A stretch of DNA of 64,000 nt from Eubacteriaceae bacterium (lineage in GTDB: Bacteria; Bacillota; Clostridia; Oscillospirales; Acutalibacteraceae): positions 1 to 64,000 of the forward strand of contig JAETRQ010000012.1 in assembly GCA_021770095.1 (NCBI GenBank), read 5' to 3'. Of this stretch, positions 57,359 to 64,000 are shown piece by piece (the first letter of the stretch is position 1; each line of letters begins with the position of its first letter). A program made the position numbers and the translations under genes. A model generated the notes under the pieces. The model saw nothing but the letters and a program-made list of their open reading frames with translations, had not been told where the DNA came from and did not search any database.

Positions 57359-59223
57359 TGTCATTAGTTTTTGTAGCAGTAGTTATGGCATCTGTTCTTG
57401 GTGGGATAACATTGCTCACCCATGTCTACAGCCTAAATGGGATTAAAAATAAAACGGTTGGTAACGGACAGCATGGTACTGCCCGTTGGGCAACGAAAAA
57501 AGAAATTCATGACACTTATGTACAAGTTCCATTCAATCCGAAAGAATGGCGAAAAGGAAACTGTCTGCCTACAGAACAAGGTTTGGTAGTCGGCTGCAAA
57601 GGAACAAAACTCGATACCACTGCATTTGTAGATACAGGAGATGTTCATGCACTTATGATTGGTGCTGCCGGCGTTGGTAAAACAGCGTATTGGATGTATC
57701 CGTGTATTGAATATGCTCTTGCATCGGGTATGTCCTTTTTATCAACCGATACCAAAGGAGATATCATGCGTAACTATGGTACGATAGCTAAAAAGTATTA
57801 CGGCTACAATATATCTGTAATCGATTTGCGTAATCCTACCAAGAGTAACGGCAATAATCTCCTTCACCTGGTAAACAAGTATATGGATATGTATCAGGAA
57901 AATCCTGAGATGCTGGTATACAAGGCAAAGGCAGAAAAATATGCAAAGATTATTGCCAAAACAATTATTCTTTCAGGAATGGATGCAGCCTCATTCGGAC
58001 AGAACGCATACTTCTATGATGCAGCCGAAGGCTTGTTGTCTGCAACAATATTACTCGTTGCAGAATTCTGTGAGCCGCAGGAAAGGCACATTGTATCGGT
58101 GTTCAAAATCATTCAGGAATTGTTGGCTCCTGCAAAAGGTAAAGGTAACAAAGGTAAGAATCAATTTCAGACCTTAATGGAACTTCTTCCCGATGAACAC
58201 AAAGCCAAGTGGTTTGCAGGCGCAGCTCTGAACACGGCAGAACAGAGTATGGCATCTGTTATGTCCACTGCACTATCAAGACTTAATGCCTTTCTCGATT
58301 CAGAGTTGGAGCAGATACTCTGCTTTGATACAGAGATAGATGCAGAACGATTCTGCAATGAAAAGTCCGCAATCTTTCTTGTTATGCCCGAAGAAAATCC
58401 CAACACATTCTTTATGATTTCTTTAATCATTCAGCAGTTATACAGAGAGATACTCTCGGTTGCTGATGAGAACGGCGGCAAACTCAAGAACCGCTGTGTG
58501 TTTTTCTGCGATGAATTCGGCACGCTGCCCAAGATAGAATCAGCAGAAATGATGTTCAGTGCATCTCGTTCGAGACGACTTCAGATTGTACCGATTATTC
58601 AATCCTTTGCTCAGCTTGAAAAGAATTACGGTAAAGAAGGCAGTGAGATCATTATTGATAATACCCAGCTCACGATATTCGGTGGCTTTGCACCAAACAG
58701 TAGCTCGGCAGATATATTATCAAAGGCACTCGGTAACAGAACGGTCATGACAGGCTCCGTGAGCAGAAGCAAAAACGATCCTTCACAGTCTTTGCAGATG
58801 ATTGAAAGACCGTTAATGACACCCGATGAGTTGAAATCTCTTCCGAAAGGCAACTTCATTGTTATGAAAACAGGATGTTATCCAATGCGTGTAAAACTGA
58901 AATTGTTCTTTAAATGGGGCATTGATTTTGAAGAACCTTATGAGATGACTGAACAAGGCAACCGTGAGGTTAAATATGCTAATAAAAATGAATTGATAGA
59001 TGAAATCATACGCAAATATCATCCCGAATGGACAGACGCGGTTGAAGATGAAAACGGTTCATCATCAGGCGGACAAAGTCAGGCACAGACAAATGAACAG
59101 TCCTCAGATGATAAAGCCGAAAAGGAAATTAACAAAGACAATCCTTCACAGGAAAATGAATCGCCGAAGGTCAAAGTTGAACCGCCTCAAAGAAAAGAGG
59201 GTGAACACAATCGGCAGACTTAA
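57346..59223 (+). CDS. virD4: VirD4/TraG type IV coupling protein
   Basis: A 625-residue coupling ATPase. An N-terminal membrane helix (VMSLVFVAVVMASVLGGITLL), GTARWATKKEIHDTY, Walker A GAAGVGKTAYWM (near residue 105), SFLSTDTKGDIMRNY, Walker B VFFCDEFGTLPKI (near 384), and FGGFAPNSSSADILSKALG. The C-terminal 70 residues are acidic and low-complexity (SSGGQSQAQTNEQSSDD), a likely substrate-docking tail. It links the relaxosome to the T4SS channel. The ribosome binding site is GGGAG. Confidence 0.95.
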   Translation: MGNVMSLVFVAVVMASVLGGITLLTHVYSLNGIKNKTVGNGQHGTARWATKKEIHDTYVQVPFNPKEWRKGNCLPTEQGLVVGCKGTKLDTTAFVDTGDVHALMIGAAGVGKTAYWMYPCIEYALASGMSFLSTDTKGDIMRNYGTIAKKYYGYNISVIDLRNPTKSNGNNLLHLVNKYMDMYQENPEMLVYKAKAEKYAKIIAKTIILSGMDAASFGQNAYFYDAAEGLLSATILLVAEFCEPQERHIVSVFKIIQELLAPAKGKGNKGKNQFQTLMELLPDEHKAKWFAGAALNTAEQSMASVMSTALSRLNAFLDSELEQILCFDTEIDAERFCNEKSAIFLVMPEENPNTFFMISLIIQQLYREILSVADENGGKLKNRCVFFCDEFGTLPKIESAEMMFSASRSRRLQIVPIIQSFAQLEKNYGKEGSEIIIDNTQLTIFGGFAPNSSSADILSKALGNRTVMTGSVSRSKNDPSQSLQMIERPLMTPDELKSLPKGNFIVMKTGCYPMRVKLKLFFKWGIDFEEPYEMTEQGNREVKYANKNELIDEIIRKYHPEWTDAVEDENGSSSGGQSQAQTNEQSSDDKAEKEINKDNPSQENESPKVKVEPPQRKEGEHNRQT

Positions 59224-59470
59224 TCATATTTACAAAGCAGACTTATCTCACAGAGCCGTATCGGTATATATCTATCTTTATGACCGGGCAAACAAAGACG
59301 GTGAGTGCTGGCCCTCTATTCCGACCATTGCAAAAGAATTAAAGCTCTCTGAATCAACCGTTCGGAGAGCTTTAAAGGATCTAAGGAAAGAAGGATTTAT
59401 TGTTACTGAACAAAGGTACAGAAAGCATGGAGGCAAGAGCAGTCTGCTTTACAAACTGAAAATGCAGTGA
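59201..59470 (+). CDS. HTH_36-type winged-helix protein
   Basis: An 89-residue protein overlapping the end of virD4 in another frame. SHRAVSVYIYLYDRANKDGECWPSIPTIAKELKLSESTVRRALKDL is a DNA-binding domain of the HTH_36 type, also found in replication initiators. The GTG at 59201 is directly behind GAGG; ATC at 59210 has better spacing. An in-frame extension to 59000 lies inside virD4 and is not credible. Confidence 0.7.
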   Translation: MNTIGRLNHIYKADLSHRAVSVYIYLYDRANKDGECWPSIPTIAKELKLSESTVRRALKDLRKEGFIVTEQRYRKHGGKSSLLYKLKMQ

Positions 59471-59485
59471 GCAAAAAAAGAAAAA

Positions 59486-59527
59486 CCTTCTGCCAAGGGA
59501 GTATTATGCTCTCTCGGTGGAAGGTGG
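59486..59527 (+). ncRNA. Structured hairpin after the transfer operon
   Basis: CCTTCTGCC pairs with GGTGGAAGG (two G-U pairs), extended by a GGGAG/CTCTC stem around TATTATG. Its CCTTCTG resembles the anti-Shine-Dalgarno segment of the leader RNAs. No gene follows on this strand at once, so its role is unknown; it may be a leader whose gene has been lost or a transcript end. The region to 59593 has no open frame with a ribosome binding site. Confidence 0.4.
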
Positions 59528-59593
59528 CTCCTGTCATCAGGATAGGTGTAGTGAAGTACCCATTTTAAGATATACAGCAGAAAGAATAGTATA

Positions 59594-60031
59594 CTATATT
59601 TCGAGAATGTTACCGGAAATAGATTTTATAAATTGTATGGCATTATTTAGTGCATATTTTTTTGAAATGCTGGATAGAATTGTAACATCGGTATATTGAT
59701 TAAGAAGATTTGGATACGCAGATAATTCTATATTGAAAAAAGATAAAAAGTCTCTTTCGGGAATTATAATATGTAATTTTATTTTGCGATATTTCAGGTT
59801 GCTTTTTTTCTGCTGTGAAATATATTCCGCTGCAATCAAACTCGCTGGTGTTATCGTCAAAGTAAAATGTTGACAACCACTATTTAGCATAACATTAATG
59901 CGCTTAGTTAAATTGAGATACCAGTCTGATTTATAAATATTATTGCAAAGCCTATATTCAAAAAGTTCTCTGTTTGTTGGTATGATTTTATCAATAATTA
60001 TACACCTATCCATGTAATTTGCGTTTTTCAT
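59594..60031 (-). CDS. SLOG/DUF1273-like protein
   Basis: A 145-residue minus-strand gene with a perfect GGAGGTAATTAT before the ATG. The order of elements (CQHFTLTITPASLIAAEYISQ, KIKLHIIIPERDF, YTDVTILSS) resembles the SLOG-type YpsA/DUF1273 Rossmann fold, in which the first strand is followed by a Gly-rich loop and AE helix; here the loop is degenerate (TITPASLIAAEYI). YpsA-like proteins sense nucleotides. It is opposite to the transfer operon and is read away from the XRE gene. Confidence 0.5.
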   Translation of the reverse strand: MKNANYMDRCIIIDKIIPTNRELFEYRLCNNIYKSDWYLNLTKRINVMLNSGCQHFTLTITPASLIAAEYISQQKKSNLKYRKIKLHIIIPERDFLSFFNIELSAYPNLLNQYTDVTILSSISKKYALNNAIQFIKSISGNILEI

Positions 60032-60134
60032 ATAATTACCTCCGTGCAGGAAAGTAATAAATTATTACTATTCAAAAGTCAAGACAAAATACAAAATTGC
60101 ACAGATTTTTAACAAAAAATGCATTTGAAAAATA

Positions 60135-60192
60135 GATACAACATTGAAAATTGTGGATACAACATTGCTATAACAGTTTTGTATCTATTTAT
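60135..60192 (+). promoter_or_regulatory. Operator repeats for the XRE regulator
   Basis: GATACAACATTG occurs twice (from 60136 and 60158) and its inverted partner TTTTGTATC once (60178-60186). The sites lie between the divergent SLOG-like and XRE genes and overlap the likely promoter (TTTATATTACAATATT), as expected for an autoregulated Cro/CI-type repressor. Confidence 0.5.
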
Positions 60193-60220
60193 ATTACAAT
60201 ATTAAAAGAGGTGATGAGAT

Positions 60221-60496
60221 ATGGATGTCCTGAAAAAATTAAATGAGCTTAAGAAAAACAATAATTGGACTAATTATCGCATTGCCAAGGAAGCAGGACT
60301 ATCTCCTGCAACGGTAAAGAATGTATTTGAAAGAAAAACAATCCCAAGAGTTGATACTTTAGAGGCAATATGTAAGGCTTTCGGCATAACTTTAGCACAG
60401 TTTTTTCACGAAGATGAACGCTATGTATTTCTTAATGACTCACAATTTGAACTTTTTGAATTATGGGAATGTTTACCGGCTTATAAAGGCTTATAA
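60221..60496 (+). CDS. XRE family repressor
   Basis: A 91-residue Cro/CI-type regulator: KKNNNWTNYRIAKEAGLSPATVKNVFERKTIPRVDTLEAICKAFGITLAQFF is a complete HTH_3 domain, followed by a 35-residue tail (YVFLNDSQFELFELWECL). AGAGGTGATGAG precedes the ATG. It is probably the master repressor of this part of the element, bound to the repeats upstream. A terminator follows at 60555. Confidence 0.88.
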   Translation: MDVLKKLNELKKNNNWTNYRIAKEAGLSPATVKNVFERKTIPRVDTLEAICKAFGITLAQFFHEDERYVFLNDSQFELFELWECLPAYKGL

Positions 60497-60554
60497 AAAA
60501 GAAGCCCTAAAATATTTTTTGATATTAATGAAAAAAGAAAATGATAAATAAATT

Positions 60555-60587
60555 GAAAAAAAAGGCACTTAATGTGCCTTTTTTTTA
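60555..60587 (+). terminator. Terminator after the XRE gene
   Basis: AAAAAAAAGGCAC with GTGCCTTTTTTTT and loop TTAAT. The 667-bp stretch 60497-61163 holds this terminator, the palindrome and promoter at 60718-60785 and an attenuator-like hairpin at 60821; no convincing gene. Confidence 0.85.
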
Positions 60588-60717
60588 TGCCCAAAATGTA
60601 AAAAAATTATGAACAAAATGAATAATTATATCAAAATATGTTATAAAAGAGCCTAAAAATGATATAATATTGAAATAGTAATAAGTCGTTTTTCAATGTG
60701 TTTTTTTACTAAATTGA

Positions 60718-60742
60718 TACATTTTTGTCGAAAAAATGTGCA
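60718..60742 (+). promoter_or_regulatory. Palindromic operator shared with the 20.3-kb promoter
   Basis: Arms ACATTTTT and AAAAATGT around GTCGA, matching the site at 20306-20330 in sequence and in its distance to TTGACA (14 bp here, 15 bp there). Confidence 0.6.
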
Positions 60743-60756
60743 GTTTTGCAAAATGC

Positions 60757-60785
60757 TTGACAATGCAACATCAGGATTGTATAAA
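60757..60785 (+). promoter_or_regulatory. Promoter of the zinc-module operon
   Basis: A perfect TTGACA, a 17-bp spacer and TATAAA. It begins a leader of about 370 nt before the ATG at 61164. Confidence 0.7.
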
Positions 60786-60820
60786 TAGATGTACTATACA
60801 CATTGTTATAAATATACAGA

Positions 60821-60850
60821 AAGTGCATAGTTATACTATACGCTTTTTTT
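60821..60850 (+). terminator. Attenuator-like hairpin in the leader
   Basis: AAGTGCATAGT pairs with ACTATACGCTT (one wobble and one mismatch) around TAT, followed by TTTTTG. It lies 35 bp after the expected start of transcription, so it may stop most transcripts before the zinc-module genes. Confidence 0.5.
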
Positions 60851-61163
60851 GTTACCTTTTGACTTTTTTGATACTTATATATTTGAAAAAAGTTTTAAGA
60901 GGGTAATTCATGATGACAAGAAAATTATTGTTAAAATATCCATGTTTGTTTTTTATTCGGAAACAATGGCAATCATGGACAGAAAACTTGAACTGAGTGA
61001 AGGTATGGATGTAGCTTTGGTTAAGTGTTGCTTGGATGTTCTTGTAGACAGTGATAAAATCAAATCTTATCAAATTAATTATGGTGCAGTTATTTTTTCA
61101 AAGTTAATACAATTACTTATAATTTCAGTCATTAAAATTAAATACATAGAAAGAGGTTATATT

Positions 61164-62789
61164 ATGAAAAATTCAAACATGAGAGTCATACCGATGGATG
61201 ATTATGCTTATTTAACTAAAACAAAAGTTTCTCACAAGCAGTGTCCTATCTGCAAAAGAGAAGATATTGACGGTGCGATGGTTATTTATGGCGCTGACAA
61301 GAAACAAAGAACAATTATGTGCAATGCATGTTTAAATAAACTTGGAACAAAAGCGTTTATAACTGCTGTGAATGGTAAAAACGGATACAGAGGTAAAGCA
61401 ATTACTATTGAAAAATTGCAGAAAAAGCAAAAGTGCGCCTGTGAAATTGTATCACCGAGAAAAGACGGCTTTATGTTTCGTATTAAAGGTATGAGTTTTC
61501 CTGTATGTGCAGATTGTTTTGAGGATTTGCGTTTGGCAGTGCAGAATTATAATAATGGATACAATCCGATTTATATAAGCAACAAAATAAATGCAGCAGC
61601 CCATGAAAGAGAACAGCAAATTAACGATACTGAAAAGTATAAATCAAAATTAGACAAGGATTATATTTCCTTAAAAGAAAAATTGGAACGAGAAAAGATA
61701 CGAGAGATGCAAGCTCTTAAAGAATCAGTTCAGCAAGTTGAAGCTAAGGCAAAAAGTGATGGGCAGTTATTAGTAGAGAAATTACATAGTGCCGAAGAAA
61801 TAGAATTTTTCTATAGACTTGGAGAAACAGACAGAAATCGATTTATATCTCAACTTCAAGCCAAGGGATTTGGTAGAGCAGAATCGGAGATTAAACCTCT
61901 TGAATATAAGAATGATAAATTCATCAATTCACTGTTTTTAATAAGTGCGTTTCCGTTTATTCAATGTTCGTTGTCCCATCAAAACAATAAAAAGCCGCAA
62001 GCAGAATTTCATTTAAGATGCAAAAAGGATAATTATAATTCATTTAATTTTGTCGTTTGCAAAGAATGCTTATATAACCTTTACCAAGCCTTATTTGAAG
62101 TATTATCAGACAAAGCAATTAAGAATGTTACAAAGGATAATATTGCAATAGACAGAATGGTTGATGAACTGTCAAGATGCTATTCCTGCGGTAACTCTGA
62201 AGATTTGCTTAAAATACACTTTGGCGGTGCAGTTTTCTATTTTTGCTCTGATTGCGCAAAAAGATTTTATAACAAACTGGGCAAATTGATTTTCAAAATA
62301 GACAGATTCTTTCAGCCTCAAATTATAGTGGAAAAAGTTCATCCGAATTATAATGAACGAAAAATGGTTTGCAAGCAGGAACGCCAGTCTGTAAGATTAG
62401 TCGGCTATCCGGTTGAGAAATCAAGAAAAAAAACCGCTAAGTTTCAAATTGATAGATCCATATATCCTTCTGTGGAGTGTGAATGTATCGGTCATACAAC
62501 ATCGAGAAATTCTACAGCGGTAATAACAACGCAGAGAAACGATGATTTTTGCTTGGCTTTATGTAAAACTTGTGCTGAAAATTTACAGGATGCATTAAAG
62601 AAAAATAATTATGAGGAAAACATCGGAACATCAATATGGGTGCAAAAAAAGCCATGGGCGAATGGTGAACATTGCATATTTTGTGGTTTAAGCAGAGATG
62701 ATTGTAACAGAATCAGGGTCGGAAGTGTGGAATTTAACACTTGTAATTTCTGCAAAACCAAATTATTAAATGTATTAAAGCAAATATAG
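61164..62789 (+). CDS. Protein with six ClpX-like four-cysteine modules
   Basis: A 541-residue protein made of repeated units of the form CxxC, about 20-27 residues, then hydrophobic-C-x2-C-x-x-hydrophobic. Clear examples are CPICKREDIDG...MCNACLNKLG, CYSCGNSEDLLKIHFGG...FCSDCAKRFYNKL and CIFCGLSRDDCNRIRVGSV...TCNFCKTKLLNVL; the last is very like the ClpX zinc-binding domain. Others are partly degenerate. The middle (residues about 150-230) is a coiled coil (EREQQINDTEKYKSKLDKDY). AAAGAGG precedes the ATG. An in-frame extension to 60849 has no ribosome binding site. It forms an operon with its paralogue downstream. Confidence 0.7.
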   Translation: MKNSNMRVIPMDDYAYLTKTKVSHKQCPICKREDIDGAMVIYGADKKQRTIMCNACLNKLGTKAFITAVNGKNGYRGKAITIEKLQKKQKCACEIVSPRKDGFMFRIKGMSFPVCADCFEDLRLAVQNYNNGYNPIYISNKINAAAHEREQQINDTEKYKSKLDKDYISLKEKLEREKIREMQALKESVQQVEAKAKSDGQLLVEKLHSAEEIEFFYRLGETDRNRFISQLQAKGFGRAESEIKPLEYKNDKFINSLFLISAFPFIQCSLSHQNNKKPQAEFHLRCKKDNYNSFNFVVCKECLYNLYQALFEVLSDKAIKNVTKDNIAIDRMVDELSRCYSCGNSEDLLKIHFGGAVFYFCSDCAKRFYNKLGKLIFKIDRFFQPQIIVEKVHPNYNERKMVCKQERQSVRLVGYPVEKSRKKTAKFQIDRSIYPSVECECIGHTTSRNSTAVITTQRNDDFCLALCKTCAENLQDALKKNNYEENIGTSIWVQKKPWANGEHCIFCGLSRDDCNRIRVGSVEFNTCNFCKTKLLNVLKQI

Positions 62790-62809
62790 TGAATTTAAGG
62801 TATATGATT

Positions 62810-63925
62810 ATGGGAAAAGAAAATATCTGTAGTAATACAATAAGCCACTTGGAAGTAAGGAAGGAAGATATTAAAAAGTGGGCAGACAGAATAGAAAAGG
62901 AAATTGATAAGGAAACAAAGTATCCTTATGACAAAGAAGAACGGAAGATAAATAAAAAATTTGTCTACCTTATTAAAGAGGGAAAAAACAAAAACATTCG
63001 CATTACATATAAAAAGGAATTCAAATCCTTTTCGTATGTAACTTATTCATGCATTCGAGGGGTTAGTTGTTCAGTTGGAAATCATAATGGAACAATCGAT
63101 TCTCGTTTGATTATAAGCAGTAACCGATTTGATTATTTTGATTTTGCATTTTGTAAAAAGTGCTTAAATGATCTTATTAACATTATTTTGGACTTCTATC
63201 ACCATGACGATATACAGCTGTCAAGAGAAGGAAACATTAAGATAACTACGGAAGATGTTGATGGACAGTGTATTTCCTGTGGCAGTACAGCATGTAAATA
63301 TGATGTTACAATAGGCAACAGATCATTTGTGATGTGTAGAAAGTGTTTTGAAAAATTTTGTGAGAATGTTATGAATACTTCTGCCGTTCGGGAACTGTTT
63401 AGACCAAAGTATAAAGAATTCCGTAAAACGATTCAGGAAGAAATTACTCAATCGGAAAATGATAGAATACTTAATAATCTTTTTATCCCTGAAAACAGGG
63501 ATAGAGTGTATTCATTTATGTTAAACAAATTTGGTGCGCAAAATATAGATAAGTTTTCTTATATTCCTGTTCATGGAATTAAATGTAATTTCTGTGATGA
63601 AGAAAGTCAATCTGACGCTAAAGTAGTTTTAGGAACTAACCGGGAGCATAATATATTAGCGTTAGCATATTGCCCGGAATGTGCTAAAAAAATAAACGGA
63701 ATTTTGCAGCGTTCTATTGAAAATGCAAAAACGATTTATAATAAAGAAAAACAAATCAGGTGCATGGTGAAAAGCAAGTTTCCTCGTGCTAATTACTGCT
63801 ATATTTGTGGAAGCAAAGAAGGACCCGTGTTTCGTATAACACATGGAAATTGCTCATTTTCACTCTGTGAAAAATGTGTAAAAAAATATGTTAATCAATT
63901 AAAATCTATTTCAGAAATCGAATAA
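62810..63925 (+). CDS. Paralogue with four ClpX-like four-cysteine modules
   Basis: A 371-residue paralogue of the preceding protein. Modules are visible at CSVGNHNG...FCKKCLNDLI, CISCGSTACKYDVTIGN...MCRKCFEKFC, CNFCDEESQSDAKVVLG...YCPECAKKING and CYICGSKEGPVFRITHG...LCEKCVKKYV. The N-terminus (60 residues) is basic and helical. I start at ATG 62810, 9 bp behind TTAAGG. With ten modules over two adjacent genes this is a duplicated array of zinc domains; substrate or partner unknown. Confidence 0.7.
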   Translation: MGKENICSNTISHLEVRKEDIKKWADRIEKEIDKETKYPYDKEERKINKKFVYLIKEGKNKNIRITYKKEFKSFSYVTYSCIRGVSCSVGNHNGTIDSRLIISSNRFDYFDFAFCKKCLNDLINIILDFYHHDDIQLSREGNIKITTEDVDGQCISCGSTACKYDVTIGNRSFVMCRKCFEKFCENVMNTSAVRELFRPKYKEFRKTIQEEITQSENDRILNNLFIPENRDRVYSFMLNKFGAQNIDKFSYIPVHGIKCNFCDEESQSDAKVVLGTNREHNILALAYCPECAKKINGILQRSIENAKTIYNKEKQIRCMVKSKFPRANYCYICGSKEGPVFRITHGNCSFSLCEKCVKKYVNQLKSISEIE

Positions 63926-63954
63926 GTGATGTTTGTAATAAAGGTAAAGTTTAT

Positions 63955-64000
63955 ATGAGGAATAAAACAAAAGGGGAGATTATCAGAGAAACTCGAAAAG
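63955..64000 (+). CDS. Start of an XRE-type regulator (cut by the window end)
   Basis: AAAGGTAAAG precedes ATG; the first 15 codons read MRNKTKGEIIRETRK, typical of the first helix of a Cro/CI-type helix-turn-helix. The rest is outside the window. Confidence 0.5.
   Translation, partial: MRNKTKGEIIRETRK

Noticed and set aside
59000-59200. Longer form of the HTH_36 protein
   Set aside because: This part overlaps virD4 in a second frame, is very basic and low in complexity, and has no ribosome binding site.
59471-59593. Antibiotic-resistance leader peptide region
   Set aside because: The hairpin position is typical of cargo insertion, but no resistance gene follows and no leader peptide with a ribosome binding site is seen.
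60849-61163. N-terminal extension of the zinc-module protein
   Set aside because: The frame is open from a TTG at 60849, but AAAGAGG before ATG 61164 and the lack of any ribosome binding site upstream favour the shorter protein.

Overview
ORGANISM. Low-GC, AT-rich bacterial DNA with strong AGGAGG ribosome binding sites, TTGACA/TATAAT promoters and a six-gene Rnf operon in the order CDGEAB. This suggests an anaerobic member of the Clostridia (Bacillota), probably a gut species; I cannot name it from sequence alone. LAYOUT. (1) Positions 1-18.36 kb are ordinary chromosome: a threonine ammonia-lyase/RidA pair, a solute-binding lipoprotein, an alpha/beta hydrolase, the Rnf operon, a flavin electron-transfer locus (double FMN-domain-like lipoprotein, ApbE, FMN-binding protein, NusG-II protein, Gx-transporter-like protein), a small XRE regulator, tRNA-Pro(GGG), a heterodimeric ABC exporter and an unknown membrane protein. 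(2) At 18359-18405 lies only the 3' half of a tRNA-Arg(ACG) gene. This is the usual scar of an integrative element, and everything to its right up to the window edge looks mobile. No integrase and no second end are present, so the element is incomplete here. (3) Positions 18.5-26 kb form an accessory island. Two HEYSH metallopeptidases, each preceded by a small protein gene, flank a four-gene cluster: a Gp88-like cysteine protein, a guanylate-kinase/methyltransferase fusion, an HhH-GPD glycosylase-like protein and a U32-like Fe-S protein. I know of no described system with this combination. (4) Positions 26-60 kb are an integrative and conjugative element (ICE) backbone: ADP-ribosyltransferase-like protein, Dcm and Dam orphan methylases, ArdA-like antirestriction protein, AbrB and SpoVG regulators, a 1315-residue thioester/Cna-type surface adhesin with a class B sortase, type IV secretion genes (VirB2-like, PrgI, VirB4, TrbL-like, NlpC/P60), HU, a Y-family polymerase, a pentapeptide-repeat protein, a candidate oriT, an accessory protein, a Sel1-repeat relaxase, a Toprim protein and VirD4. 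(5) Positions 60-64 kb hold an XRE repressor and an operon of two proteins made of repeated ClpX-like four-cysteine zinc modules. HOW IT WORKS TOGETHER. The Rnf complex (ferredoxin:NAD oxidoreductase) and the downstream covalent-flavin proteins probably form one membrane redox system, with ApbE attaching FMN. In the mobile part, three kinds of shared signal tie dispersed genes together: a leader RNA that can hide the Shine-Dalgarno sequence in front of four transfer-related genes; a palindrome placed 14-15 bp upstream of TTGACA at both the 20 kb and 60.7 kb operons; and a short acidic, Met-ended C-terminal tail on about eleven otherwise unrelated proteins including the relaxase.
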